From NCBI GenBank assembly GCA_001769835.1, contig MEPR01000030.1:15571-61680 (forward strand): 46,110 nt of DNA, given 5' to 3'. The stretch comes from Bdellovibrionales bacterium GWB1_55_8. Its GTDB lineage: Bacteria > Bdellovibrionota > UBA1018. Of this stretch, positions 1 through 8,634 are shown in pieces. A program made the position numbers and the translations under genes. How positions within the stretch are numbered: position 1 is the first letter of the stretch; each line of letters begins with the position of its first letter. Below the pieces are notes generated by a model that saw only the letters and a list, made by a program, of their open reading frames with translations, ran no database searches and had not been told where the DNA came from.

Positions 1-2245
1 TTTTGGCGGAGGTTGAGTCATTGCTTAATCCCGTGACGCTCACTGCGGCAGTGTCGAGTTCGTAGTCCACTGCTGCAGTGGAGCAGCTTGAGGTATTGCC
101 GGCCGCGTCGGTCGATCTGGAATAGAACGAGTAGCTTCCGTCACTCAGGGCACTTGATTGCAGATCAAGCGTTACGCCTGCCGCGGTTCCTGACGCTGTC
201 AGACTTGTGCAGCTGGAATTCGAATGAAGTTCGATGGTGTCGCCACTCGTGACTCCGCTGATTCGGATCGTCGGAGTGCTGTTGTTGCCCGGGCTTGCGG
301 CCGGTGTAATCAGGGTCAATCCTGAAGGGACGCCAGGCGCCGTGTTGTCGAGAACGGCGGAAACCGTTACGACTTCCGACTCGTTTCCTGCGTCATCTTT
401 TGCTTGAACATGGATATAATATGTACCGGTGCCAGAAGCTTGCGAAGCGCTCGCAGTCGCGCCGTAAGCACTCACGGGAGAGCTGCTAGCGGCTTGATCG
501 ATGACGTGCCGATAGGTGCAATTGGCCTTATTGCAGCCCCAATTCCACGAGACGGTTTTCGAGGGAGTGATGCTGCCCGAAAGTCCTGTCACGTTCACGG
601 CTGCCGTATCCAGCACATACGCTGCGCTTGCTATGGAGCAGGTGGAAGAGTTCCCGGCGCTATCGGTTGCCTTTGCGTAAAACGAGTGGCTTCCGTTGGA
701 GAGGGCATTGGATGTGAGATCGAGAGTGGGTCCCGTTGCCTCACCTGCAGCATGCAGCCCCGGAATGCTGCAGCCGCTGTCAACATAGAGCTCAACGGAA
801 TCGCCGGCGACAAGTCCGCTCACGCGGATGGTCGGGGTAGCGTCCGTGCCGGGAGAGGTTGCAGGGGTGACGAGTGCGAGCGCTGAGGGCGCGCTTGGGG
901 CTGTATTATCCAGAACGGCTGAAACGGTCACGACAGCGGACTCATTGCCCTGGGCGTCTTTGGCCTGAACATGCAGATAAAACGTGCCCGTGCCGGAGGA
1001 TTGGCTGGCGGAAGTTGTGCTGTTATAACTTCCGGAGGGCACAGTCCCCGTGTTCTGATCGATGAGCGAGCGATAAGTGCAAGGCGCCTGATCGCAGCTC
1101 CAGCTCCACGATTTTGTTTTGGCCGCCGTCGTATCATTGCTCAACCCGATGACAGAGGGGGCGCTGAGGTCGAGCATGATCGTATTGTCGGTTGTGGTGG
1201 ATGCCAGATTGAAGTTGCCAGCCGCATCGAGCACCACCTGTGCGGCAATCGTGGGCTGAAGAGTTCCGCCGCTTGCAGCGGTGGCTCGTAACAGGAAAGT
1301 GCGGCTGTCAGTTGAAGGATTTGTGATCTCCCAGCTGACACCCGTTGCGCTTCCGGTCTGTCCGATGTCCAAGGCGCTGAAGCTTTCCGCTTGAATGGTT
1401 TTGCTGAAAATGACCGTGAAGTCGATCGGTAAAGTGCCTACCGGATCAGGCTGGCTTGCGGCTTGATTGATCGTTACTGAGACGGGCTGATTATCATAAG
1501 TGACCAGTGGATCGGTGCTGGTCGAAAGCGTGTTGGTATTTCCGGCTGTATCTTGGATCGATTCGGCATTGACCTCCGGAAGGATCGTGCCCGGAGTTGT
1601 GATTGCTGTAGCAGAAAGAGTGAAGCTTCTGTCGTCGCCGCTATTGCTGATTTGCCATGTAATTCCGCTAGCCGTACCGGTTTGTGCAATGTCTGAAGCA
1701 GTGAACGTTGACGCCGTAATCGCTTCGTTGAACTCGACTGCAAATTGAATGGGCAGCGTATTGACGAGCGCAGGTTGAATGCTTTTGCGATTCATCGTTA
1801 CGGTTGGCGCTGCCGTATCGACGCTGATTGCCGGAGAACATTCGGAGACGGTGGATGCATCCACCTGATTAAACGTGGTGACGTGGAACGTGTAGGTCTC
1901 TCCGTTTGTTCCCGTGAAGCTCTTGGTGCCTGTGACACCTGAAAGAAGTTCAATCTCCGGGCCTGTGGAATTCAGGCATCGATCATCAGAGAAAAATTCA
2001 ATCGTTTGTTTTCGCACGTCCATGGACAACGTGGGTGTCCAGCTTGCTGTTAGACCAGTATTTTTCGTCGGAGAGTTTTCGATCCAGGCTAAGCTGGTAG
2101 CAGGCTCGATTTCGGAAACAGAGGTGAGCGCTGCATCGCCAGACTCAGAGTATAAAGCAATCGTCGGACGACAGCCCGATAGAGCAACATTGCTGGCGAT
2201 CATAGAAAACAGTACTAATTTCTGCAGGGCTAATTTTGTAGTCAC
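1..2245 (-). CDS. Ig-like repeat surface lipoprotein, 3' end beyond left edge (partial)
   Basis: An uninterrupted minus-strand frame runs from a GTG at 2245 to the window edge (748 codons, no stop). The GTG follows an AAGGGAG ribosome site. The N-terminus is a lipoprotein signal: MTTKLALQKL, a hydrophobic stretch, then the lipobox LSGC (Cys about residue 25), so the product should be lipid-anchored in the envelope. After a fibronectin-like stretch come two copies of a roughly 96-residue bacterial Ig-like module (shared motifs such as LPIxFxVxF and DIxQTGxAxGxxW). Then comes a roughly 187-residue module containing SWxWxC, TYRxxIDQ, GTxYxHVQAKD and VSAVLDNTAP, which repeats in tandem and continues past the edge. 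Such proteins are usually surface adhesins or stalk proteins; ligand unknown. Two UUA Leu codons lie in the signal peptide. Confidence 0.85.
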   Translation of the reverse strand, partial: MTTKLALQKLVLFSMIASNVALSGCRPTIALYSESGDAALTSVSEIEPATSLAWIENSPTKNTGLTASWTPTLSMDVRKQTIEFFSDDRCLNSTGPEIELLSGVTGTKSFTGTNGETYTFHVTTFNQVDASTVSECSPAISVDTAAPTVTMNRKSIQPALVNTLPIQFAVEFNEAITASTFTASDIAQTGTASGITWQISNSGDDRSFTLSATAITTPGTILPEVNAESIQDTAGNTNTLSTSTDPLVTYDNQPVSVTINQAASQPDPVGTLPIDFTVIFSKTIQAESFSALDIGQTGSATGVSWEITNPSTDSRTFLLRATAASGGTLQPTIAAQVVLDAAGNFNLASTTTDNTIMLDLSAPSVIGLSNDTTAAKTKSWSWSCDQAPCTYRSLIDQNTGTVPSGSYNSTTSASQSSGTGTFYLHVQAKDAQGNESAVVTVSAVLDNTAPSAPSALALVTPATSPGTDATPTIRVSGLVAGDSVELYVDSGCSIPGLHAAGEATGPTLDLTSNALSNGSHSFYAKATDSAGNSSTCSIASAAYVLDTAAVNVTGLSGSITPSKTVSWNWGCNKANCTYRHVIDQAASSSPVSAYGATASASQASGTGTYYIHVQAKDDAGNESEVVTVSAVLDNTAPGVPSGLTLITPAASPGNNSTPTIRISGVTSGDTIELHSNSSCTSLTASGTAAGVTLDLQSSALSDGSYSFYSRSTDAAGNTSSCSTAAVDYELDTAAVSVTGLSNDSTSAK
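28..1150 (-). repeat. Tandem ~561-bp coding repeat in the Ig-like lipoprotein
   Basis: Landmarks recur at a 561-bp spacing (187 codons): AGAACGGC at 351 and 912, and the segment encoding VTGLS or VIGLS near 19, 580 and 1141. At least two full units lie in the window and a third begins at the left edge. Units are diverged at the nucleotide level, so the duplication is not very recent. Confidence 0.8.
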
Positions 2246-2257
2246 CTACGCGCTCCC

Positions 2258-2284
2258 TTGACAATAACAGTATAGTAATTGTCA
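2258..2284. promoter_or_regulatory. Inverted repeat over the putative promoter of the Ig lipoprotein gene
   Basis: Arms TTGACAAT (2258-2265) and ATTGTCA (2278-2284) flank a 12-nt spacer holding TATACT on the minus strand, a possible -10 box about 25 bp before the GTG start. A third TTGACA half-site lies at 2291-2296. An operator is plausible, but no good -35 is visible at 16-18 bp. Confidence 0.35.
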
Positions 2285-2409
2285 GGCATCTTGACAGAAA
2301 ATTCAAATTTAAGCGTTCTGTTTTTTGTTTGTGATTTCAGCTAATTATATCAGGAGGTTGCGTTTTCTTAACGTTTTAGGGTGTGTGTGATCGGGTATTC
2401 AACCCGGAG

Positions 2410-3342
2410 TCAGGCTGCTTTCGCGGGCGCGAAGTTAGCGGTGAGGAGCGGAAGAGCCGCAGGTAGCTCTCCGACGAGGCTCGCTTTTGACGTGAGCACC
2501 AGCACGCCTCTGCAGATCTGCGCGGAACCAATGCGTACCAGCAGCAACCATTCTTCATGAGTGATGCCGAAAGCAGCGCGGATGATGTTGCGCGCGCTTT
2601 TCATGTTGGTGGTTGTACCCGGAGGTGAAAGCTCTACGTACCCAGCGTGGACGAATTTGTTCCAGGTGTCAGGCGTTAGCACCGGGTCCCATTTCAGGCC
2701 GGTCCACAGCGAAAGTTTGGAGCCTGCTCCAAACGTTGCAGTTGCATTGAAGTGCGGCACGGGAGATCCGGGAGGAGGTGTAATTGCAGCCAGAAACAGC
2801 GCACTTGTGGCACCTTTGTCCATGAGCAGCGCTATCCCTTTTCCGAGTGGATCTTTTCCTGTGCGAAGACCATGCATCTGCCATTGGACGAGGTCCGCCA
2901 CTGCAACCCGGCGTTCCACGCGTCTGGTTAAAGCGAGCAGCTGTGGAGTAGCATGAGCTTCCGCAAGTCCGTCGGGCGACGCTTCGCTGGAAGGGTTTTC
3001 CTGATCTTGAGTTTGAGGAGCTGGTTCCGCGCGCTGTTCGAGTTCGAACCCCGCACCCGAGGAAATGTTAATTCCAATTTCCTCAACAGGTACTGAAGCG
3101 GCGCGTTCGGGCGCTGCCTCCGGGGCAGGTGCTGGCGGCTGAACAGGAGGAGGTGCCGCTTTCAGAGTCGGTTTCGCGGGAGGGCGAGCCGGCGGGGGCG
3201 CTGGCTTGGGGGTCGCTATCGAACTGTTTGTTTCGCTTAGGGTTTTTCGATCAAGCAGACGGGTAACGCTAGGCATGTGCCCGGTGTCAGGGTCCAACGA
3301 AAATGCAGGCAGTGATTTGTCGTCGTCCTTTTTTTCCGCCAT
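2410..3342 (-). CDS. Hypothetical protein with Pro/Ala-rich N-terminal half
   Basis: 310 residues, ATG start at 3342. Residues 1-130 are low-complexity and probably disordered, rich in Pro, Ala and Lys (PAPPPARPPAKP-type runs) with a charged MAEKKDDDK start. Residues ~130-310 look like a compact domain, with a predicted helix LLALTRRVERRVAVADLVQWQMHG and later WNKFVHAGYVEL and HEEWLLLVRIG. No signal peptide or membrane segment, so probably cytoplasmic. TATACT on the minus strand at 3361-3366 could be a -10 with a 5' leader of only ~12 nt. I do not recognise the family. Codon use and a long stop-free frame with sensible composition support it as real. Confidence 0.7.
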   Translation of the reverse strand: MAEKKDDDKSLPAFSLDPDTGHMPSVTRLLDRKTLSETNSSIATPKPAPPPARPPAKPTLKAAPPPVQPPAPAPEAAPERAASVPVEEIGINISSGAGFELEQRAEPAPQTQDQENPSSEASPDGLAEAHATPQLLALTRRVERRVAVADLVQWQMHGLRTGKDPLGKGIALLMDKGATSALFLAAITPPPGSPVPHFNATATFGAGSKLSLWTGLKWDPVLTPDTWNKFVHAGYVELSPPGTTTNMKSARNIIRAAFGITHEEWLLLVRIGSAQICRGVLVLTSKASLVGELPAALPLLTANFAPAKAA

Positions 3343-3508
3343 TCAATCGTCCCAACAGCCAGTATAAGCCAACATTGCCGGGCGTTCCCTTTCTCTTTAC
3401 TTTTCGGCTGACGCGGGTAAAACTTCAGTGGTTTTTAAAAAGCGACTAAACTCATAAGGAATAGTAGTTGACGCGTCCGATAGGGCATGATACGCCCAGA
3501 CTAGTTAG

Positions 3509-3530
3509 GTTTTGGACAGGTATCCAAAAC
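3509..3530. promoter_or_regulatory. Perfect dyad upstream of the Rrf2/IscR-like gene
   Basis: Arms GTTTTGGA (3509-3516) and TCCAAAAC (3523-3530) with a 6-nt spacer. It ends one base before the TTGACA box at 3532. The position fits an operator, possibly for autoregulation. The orientation (W4GG..CCW4) is opposite to the E. coli IscR type 2 site, so recognition would have to differ. Confidence 0.5.
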
Positions 3531-3531
3531 T

Positions 3532-3559
3532 TTGACACCAGGCGCTCTCAACGTATTGA
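3532..3559 (+). promoter_or_regulatory. Candidate sigma-70 promoter of the Rrf2-desulfurase-mnmA operon
   Basis: TTGACA (3532-3537), 16-nt spacer, TATTGA (3554-3559), 41 nt upstream of the ATG at 3601. The -35 is consensus, the -10 is weak. The adjacent dyad would place a bound regulator against the -35. Confidence 0.4.
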
Positions 3560-3600
3560 TTTGATGTGAGAGGGGTCCCAAAGGGAAAGGGAGATAGAAA

Positions 3601-4113
3601 ATGCGACTTACTTCAAAAGGACGCTACGCGGTCCGGGCAATTTTGGATCTGACGTTCAACTCCAATGGTCGACCAGTTCGGCTTCAGGAGATCTCGGAGC
3701 GTCAAAGAATTTCACTCCATTATTTGGAACAGCTTTTCCGCAGACTCCGCAAGGGATCCGTCGTGAAGAGTGTTCGAGGCCCTGGCGGTGGATACGTTCT
3801 GTCCCGCTCCATGGATGAGATCTCGGTCAAAGACGTGCTTCTCAGCGTCGGCGAGAATATCAACCCGGCTCGTGACCTCGTCGGTACCGGCGATATCAAG
3901 AGCGACACGGTTGAATTCGTGCTCACCAAAACCTATTTTGAAAATCTCGGTCTGATCATGCAGGAATACCTGACGACGACTTCGGTCGGCGATCTGATCC
4001 GCAAAGCTCGCGGGACGCAGGAACTGCCCAAGGCGGCAAGCTCCATGCTTGATGGCTTCGTACCGCAGCCCGGTATCGGCTCGAATGTCTCGAAGGACCG
4101 CGATCTATCTTGA
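3601..4113 (+). CDS. Rrf2-family IscR-like regulator lacking Fe-S ligands
   Basis: 170 residues with an IscR-type winged-helix domain (MRLTSKGRYAVRA, YLEQLFRRLR, SVRGPGGGYVLSR). It aligns without gaps to E. coli IscR through the cluster region. There the [2Fe-2S] ligands Cys92, Cys98, Cys104 and His107 are replaced by Asp92, Asp98, Val104 and Val107, and the protein contains no cysteine at all. It should bind DNA but cannot sense Fe-S status by the IscR mechanism. It starts the operon with a cysteine desulfurase and mnmA and overlaps the next gene by 29 nt. The leader carries a purine-rich ribosome site (AAAGGGAAAGGGAG). Constitutive apo-type repression or a different signal are both possible. 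Confidence 0.88.
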   Translation: MRLTSKGRYAVRAILDLTFNSNGRPVRLQEISERQRISLHYLEQLFRRLRKGSVVKSVRGPGGGYVLSRSMDEISVKDVLLSVGENINPARDLVGTGDIKSDTVEFVLTKTYFENLGLIMQEYLTTTSVGDLIRKARGTQELPKAASSMLDGFVPQPGIGSNVSKDRDLS

Positions 4114-5254
4114 TTCCAATTCAGGAGCGCCTCTCAGCCCCAGGGCGGTAGAGGCGCTCCTTTCTTTTTCTACCGACCCGCTCATTCCCAATCCTTCAAG
4201 CATCCATAGTCATGGGCAGCGCGCAAAGCGCTGGATGGCGAATTCCCGTGAACAGGTTGCTTTGTCTCTTGGCTCCAACGATCCTGAGCGTGTTCTTTTC
4301 ACCTCGTCAGGCACCGAGGCCAATCAGCTCGCAATCTTTTCTGAACTGGAAGCCAGGATCACGCGCGGAGAAAAACCGCATTGGATCACGACTTCGGTCG
4401 AACATGAGTCTGTCCGTCAGATGGCCGAGTGGGCTGTTGAGCGAGGCGTAAAAGTCAGTTTTCTTCCAGTTGATTCAAAGGGGCTTGTTGATCCGGCGGA
4501 GCTTGAGGCGATGTTTAAGCCGGAAACGGCTCTACTGAGTTTGATCTGGGTGAACAACGAAACAGGAGTGATCCAGAATCTCCAGGATCTCGCTGCGCGC
4601 GCGCGCAGTCGCGGGGTTTCGCTCCATGTGGATGGTGCCCAGGCTTGGGGCAAACTCCCGATTGCCGTGAACGATCTGGGGTGTCATTGGTTTTGCGTTT
4701 CAGGTCATAAAATCGGCGCGCCCGCTGGAATCGGTGCGGTGTGGAGTGCGCGAGGAACTCGCGTTTCACCTTTGATTCGGGGCGCTCAGGAAAAAGGCAG
4801 GCGCGGAGGAACGGAGAACCTTCTTGGGGTGAAAACTCTTGGAGCGGCGGCGTCCGCTCTGGATCCGATTGCCTGGGCCACGCGGGTCGAAGGGTTGCGG
4901 GACCGGCTCGAGAATGCTATTTGCGATCGAATCCCCGGGACTAGAATCCAAGGTAAAGGCGCTCCCCGTGTCGCTAACACCACGAATCTGAGATTTGATG
5001 GGGTCGTCGGAGAAGGACTGGTGCTCGCGTTGGATCTTGCGGGTTATTCTATTTCAGCTGGAGCAGCGTGCTCTAGCGGTGCAACTGATCCTTCCCACGT
5101 GCTTCTTGCCATGGGCGCAAGCAAGGAAGAGGCGAGTTCGGCGATCCGTGTGTCGCTTGCCGACGAGATGCCCTGGGACGTTTTAGCGGGGTTCATCGAC
5201 GCGCTTGACGCGGCGGTATCAAGGGCGCGCTTGGCGCGTCGGCTTCAAGAATGA
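4085..5254 (+). CDS. Cysteine desulfurase, IscS/NifS family
   Basis: PLP enzyme that takes sulfur from L-cysteine and passes a persulfide to acceptors such as MnmA. Visible landmarks: the N-terminal YLDSNSGAPLSPRA, a TSSGTEANQLAI cofactor-binding loop, HVDGAQAWGK, the Schiff-base Lys in VSGHKIGAPAG, and the mobile loop with the catalytic Cys in SAGAACSSGATDPSHV. Length 389 residues, usual for the family. I chose ATG 4085 because family homology begins there; an upstream TTG (4049) lies inside the regulator gene. It lies between the IscR-like gene and mnmA, and no iscU or other scaffold follows. A dedicated role in tRNA thiolation is therefore reasonable, though housekeeping use cannot be excluded. 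Confidence 0.93.
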   Translation: MSRRTAIYLDSNSGAPLSPRAVEALLSFSTDPLIPNPSSIHSHGQRAKRWMANSREQVALSLGSNDPERVLFTSSGTEANQLAIFSELEARITRGEKPHWITTSVEHESVRQMAEWAVERGVKVSFLPVDSKGLVDPAELEAMFKPETALLSLIWVNNETGVIQNLQDLAARARSRGVSLHVDGAQAWGKLPIAVNDLGCHWFCVSGHKIGAPAGIGAVWSARGTRVSPLIRGAQEKGRRGGTENLLGVKTLGAAASALDPIAWATRVEGLRDRLENAICDRIPGTRIQGKGAPRVANTTNLRFDGVVGEGLVLALDLAGYSISAGAACSSGATDPSHVLLAMGASKEEASSAIRVSLADEMPWDVLAGFIDALDAAVSRARLARRLQE

Positions 5255-5264
5255 GAAGGCAATC

Positions 5265-6380
5265 GTGAATCTGAATGCGAACAAAGGCAGCAAAGTACTT
5301 GTAGCGATGAGTGGCGGAGTGGACAGCTCGGTTGCCGCTGTTTTGCTGAAAACCCAGGGATTCGAAGTGATCGGAATCCATCTTCAGCTCTGGAACCAAG
5401 GTGAGGCGAGTTTGGAATCGACCGGCGGCCGTTGCTGCTCGCTCGCGGATTCGAATGATGCCCGCCGCGTTTGCGATCGGATCGAAGTGCCGTTCTATGT
5501 CATCAACGCGCGCGATCTGTTTGCTGAGAAGGTCGTCGACAATTTCGTCCACGAATACCTTTCAAACCGGACTCCCAATCCCTGTATTCAGTGCAATCGG
5601 CACATCAAATTCGATTATCTCTACAGGAAAGCCGATGAGCTGGGCTGCGAGTTCGTGGCTACGGGCCATTATTCACGCATCCATCTGGATCCGGTGAGCG
5701 GTGTTGCGAGCCTGATGAAAGCCTCTGACCCTCAGAAAGATCAAAGTTATTTCCTTTTCCCGATGGACCAGAAAACTTTGCAGCGGACTTTGATGCCGCT
5801 TGGCGGATTCACGAAACCGGTGGTGCGCCGGCTTGCCCAGGAATTCGGTCTGAGCGTGGCCAGCAAGGATGACAGTCAGGAGATCTGTTTCATCGGAGAG
5901 GACGGCTACAAGGATTTCGTGGAAAGCCGCAGTACTCCGGCGCTCCGTCCGCGCGGTACGATCTGTACTGAAGAGGGCGAAACCATCGGCGAACACGAAG
6001 GTCTTTTTCGCTACACCATCGGGCAAAGAAAAGGCCTGCAGCTTGCGAAGAAGGGGACCGAAAACTTTTTTGTCATAGGATCAGATCCGGTCACCCACAA
6101 GCTCATCGTTGGCCCCGAGTCCGGGCTTTTCAAGAAAAAGCTCATGGCCTCCGACGTGAATTGGATACGTCCGGTGAGCCCGCTCAAGGGTCTCCCGTGC
6201 AAGGCGAAAATTCGCTCGCGTCACGATGAAGCCTCCTGTCTGGTCACGTCCTTTGAAAACGGAATCCTTCAAGTTGAATTTGATGAGCCTCAACGAGCGA
6301 TCACTCCGGGGCAGGCGGTGGTGTTCTACGACGGCGAAGAAGTGCTCGGTGGTGCTTTCATCGATAGTGCCGTGGATTGA
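5265..6380 (+). CDS. mnmA: tRNA-specific 2-thiouridylase MnmA
   Basis: ATP-dependent enzyme that installs the 2-thio group of s2U34 in Lys, Glu and Gln tRNAs, taking sulfur relayed from a desulfurase. Seen: the PP-loop SGGVDSSVAA, the catalytic Cys in NPCIQCN, the second catalytic Cys in SQEICFIGE, and the family motifs ATGHYSRI, KDQSYFLF and RYTIGQRKGL. 371 residues from the GTG at 5265, preceded by GAGAAGG at good spacing; an upstream in-frame start at 5205 lies in the desulfurase gene. It begins 10 nt after the desulfurase stop, which suggests the two proteins work as donor and acceptor. Confidence 0.95.
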   Translation: MNLNANKGSKVLVAMSGGVDSSVAAVLLKTQGFEVIGIHLQLWNQGEASLESTGGRCCSLADSNDARRVCDRIEVPFYVINARDLFAEKVVDNFVHEYLSNRTPNPCIQCNRHIKFDYLYRKADELGCEFVATGHYSRIHLDPVSGVASLMKASDPQKDQSYFLFPMDQKTLQRTLMPLGGFTKPVVRRLAQEFGLSVASKDDSQEICFIGEDGYKDFVESRSTPALRPRGTICTEEGETIGEHEGLFRYTIGQRKGLQLAKKGTENFFVIGSDPVTHKLIVGPESGLFKKKLMASDVNWIRPVSPLKGLPCKAKIRSRHDEASCLVTSFENGILQVEFDEPQRAITPGQAVVFYDGEEVLGGAFIDSAVD

Positions 6381-6397
6381 GAGTTTTGCACGTGAAG

Positions 6398-7870
6398 ATG
6401 CGTTATGTGATCCGTACGCTTGGGTGCAAGGCGAATCTGGCCGATAGTCAGAGAATTGAGGCGGAACTTCAGGCTCGTGGGTTCATGCCTTGGAATTCAA
6501 CCGCTGTCCGGCCTGCTGACGTCTGTGTGATCAACAGCTGCACTGTCACGGATGAGGCTGACAGGCAGACCCGAAGGCTCGCTGCGCGCCTCGGGCGTGA
6601 TCACCCAGGCACGGCAGTCGTGGTGACCGGGTGTGCGGCGGAAGTGGATCCAGAGCGGCTCGCTCATTCCAAAGGGATCCGCTATATCGTCGGGAATCGG
6701 GACAAGCCGCAGCTCGTGGATCTGATCATGAAGGAGATTTCCGGGCGCGAATTTTCAGCTCCTGATCAGGACTCTGACGGGCGCGTTCTGGGGATTGCGC
6801 AAGGGTATGCTGAAATGCTTTCTCGTCATCCCATGGATCGGGAGTGGCCCGCGGCGAACGATGCGCTGGGTGCGCCGGTTCCTGATCTGCAGGGTTCGTC
6901 CTCGAAAACGCGCGTATTTCTGAAAATTCAGGAAGGGTGTAATTCATTCTGCACTTATTGCGTGATTCCTTACGGGCGCGGTCCGAGTCGAAGCCTCGAG
7001 CCCGAGAGGATCGTGGAATGGGTTCATTCGATCGTTGCTTCCGGCATTCGAGAAATAGTGCTGACCGGCACGAACATCGGCGATTATGGGACGGATTGGG
7101 CTGGTGAGCCCATGCTTGAAAAGCTGCTTGAGCGCGTGCTTGGAGAGACCGGCATTGAACGGTTGAGGGTGAGTTCTCTTGATCCAACCGAGATCACGCC
7201 CGGCATTGTGAATTTGATGTGTCGGGACGCGCGGCTTTGCCCGCATTTTCATGTTTCACTTCAGAGCGCGAGTGATCGGGTTCTTCGCCTGATGAAACGG
7301 CGTTATGGGATGGCTGAAGTATTGGACTGCTTTGAGCGGATGGCGAGGGTCCCTGCCGGTGTTGGGGGCGTTTTCGTCGGGATGGACGTTATTGCGGGTT
7401 TTCCAGGAGAGACCGCTTTGGAATTTGAAAACGGCTTGAAACGATTTCAGGAGCTGCCCTGGACGAGGCTCCATGTGTTTCCTTATAGTGAACGAGCCGG
7501 AACTCCTGCCACCCGCCTGCCCGACACTGTTCCGGTTCCTGTGCGGCATCAAAGAACTCGGCAGCTGAATGAGCTCAGCTTCAATCGCTTGAGCCAGTGG
7601 AACGACCAGATTCTTGAAAAATCCCGGCAGGGGGCTTTGCTTCAGGGTGTTCTGTTGGAGAAGAGCGGCTTTCATCCGGATCCTTCCAAAATCTGGTTTG
7701 CGGGGTACACCCCCAATTACGTCCGCGTTGCCGTGGGAGTGGATGCTGCGGCTCCTAAAGGGCCTGGAGTAGCCCGTCAGCATGCCATTGTTTCAGTACG
7801 CGCTTATGACGTTTGCCAGGATTCAGCTGGCGGCGGCGACATAATCCTGATTTCAGAGGTTGTGGCATAG
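6398..7870 (+). CDS. mtaB: Radical SAM tRNA methylthiotransferase, MtaB-like
   Basis: Methylthiotransferase predicted to convert t6A37 to ms2t6A37 in tRNA. The N-terminal UPF0004 domain shows TLGCKANLADSQ, NSCTVTDEADRQTR and VVVTGCAAE (three cluster cysteines). The radical SAM core has QEGCNSFCTYCVIPYGRG (CxxxCxxC). A C-terminal TRAM-like region follows. The MtaB subgroup is chosen over MiaB from the TLGCK start and GCAAEVDPE; RimO is less likely. ATG 6398 fits the family start; TTG/GTG codons further upstream (6377, 6392) overlap or abut mnmA. There is an insert of about 35 residues between the two domains (DQDSDGRVLGIAQGYAEML region). It is transcribed with mnmA and continues the tRNA-modification theme. 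Confidence 0.85.
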   Translation: MRYVIRTLGCKANLADSQRIEAELQARGFMPWNSTAVRPADVCVINSCTVTDEADRQTRRLAARLGRDHPGTAVVVTGCAAEVDPERLAHSKGIRYIVGNRDKPQLVDLIMKEISGREFSAPDQDSDGRVLGIAQGYAEMLSRHPMDREWPAANDALGAPVPDLQGSSSKTRVFLKIQEGCNSFCTYCVIPYGRGPSRSLEPERIVEWVHSIVASGIREIVLTGTNIGDYGTDWAGEPMLEKLLERVLGETGIERLRVSSLDPTEITPGIVNLMCRDARLCPHFHVSLQSASDRVLRLMKRRYGMAEVLDCFERMARVPAGVGGVFVGMDVIAGFPGETALEFENGLKRFQELPWTRLHVFPYSERAGTPATRLPDTVPVPVRHQRTRQLNELSFNRLSQWNDQILEKSRQGALLQGVLLEKSGFHPDPSKIWFAGYTPNYVRVAVGVDAAAPKGPGVARQHAIVSVRAYDVCQDSAGGGDIILISEVVA

Positions 7871-7883
7871 GGGAAGCAACAGG

Positions 7884-7912
7884 TTGACTTGATTAGTTAA
7901 CTACTGTATGCC
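7884..7912 (+). promoter_or_regulatory. Candidate sigma-70 promoter for rnc-era-der
   Basis: TTGACT (7884-7889), 17-nt spacer, TATGCC (7907-7912). It lies just after the mtaB-like stop and 29 nt before the rnc ATG at 7942. Confidence 0.45.
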
Positions 7913-7941
7913 CTTGTCGCAGTGCATTGAGTGGTCATCAA

Positions 7942-8634
7942 ATGAATTTCGAACGGTTACAAGAGCGACTAGGTTATCGGTTCGGGGATCGGCGGATTCT
8001 TCTGCAATCCCTTACGCATACGTCGTATGGATATGAATTCCTTCAGGAAAAGACAGTTGCCATGCGCGATAACGAGCGCTTGGAATTTCTTGGGGATGCC
8101 ATTCTTGACTTGGTGGTTTCCGACATTCTCCTTGAGGCTTTTCCGAACGCCAACGAAGGCCATCTTTCAAAAATGCGCGCAGCTGTCGTGAACGAAAAAA
8201 CCCTGGCGGGAGTGGCTCGCGCGCTTGGGCTCCATGAGTGTCTGCGTTTGGGCAAAGGTGAAGTTCAGACGGGAGGAGCTGATAAGCCCTCGATACTGTC
8301 TTCGGCCTTCGAGGCTTTGATCGCGGCGATTTATCTGGATGGCGGGTTCAACGAGGTCTGTCCGGTCGTCCGGCATCTTTTTGCGCCGATGTTTGCTGAA
8401 GAGCGGGCATTGATGAACTTTTACGATCATAAAACCCAGCTTCAGGAAATCGTTCAGGCACGCTGGCGCATCACGCCCACCTATCATGTGGTTCGCGCCG
8501 AAGGGCCGGATCACGCGAAGACGTTCGAGGTCGAAGTTCGGATGGGCGACAAGAAGCTCGCCGTGGCAACGGGTAATTCCAAAAAAGAAGCCGAACAGAA
8601 CGCGGCGAAATTCGCGATTCAGACAGTAGGGTAA
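7942..8634 (+). CDS. rnc: Ribonuclease III
   Basis: Double-strand-specific endoribonuclease for rRNA precursor and mRNA processing. The catalytic signature NERLEFLGDAILDLVVSD is intact and followed by the second acidic cluster (FEALIAAIYLDGG). The C-terminal double-stranded RNA-binding domain spans about residues 155-228 (KTQLQEIVQ to NAAKFAIQ). 230 residues from ATG 7942, normal length; the TTG at 7927 is an alternative with no homology reason. The stop TAA is directly followed by the era ATG, the conserved rnc-era arrangement. Confidence 0.96.
   Translation: MNFERLQERLGYRFGDRRILLQSLTHTSYGYEFLQEKTVAMRDNERLEFLGDAILDLVVSDILLEAFPNANEGHLSKMRAAVVNEKTLAGVARALGLHECLRLGKGEVQTGGADKPSILSSAFEALIAAIYLDGGFNEVCPVVRHLFAPMFAEERALMNFYDHKTQLQEIVQARWRITPTYHVVRAEGPDHAKTFEVEVRMGDKKLAVATGNSKKEAEQNAAKFAIQTVG

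Noticed and set aside
404-2261. Plus-strand open frames across the left end
   Set aside because: They are antisense to one continuous minus-strand lipoprotein frame with signal peptide and recognisable Ig repeats.
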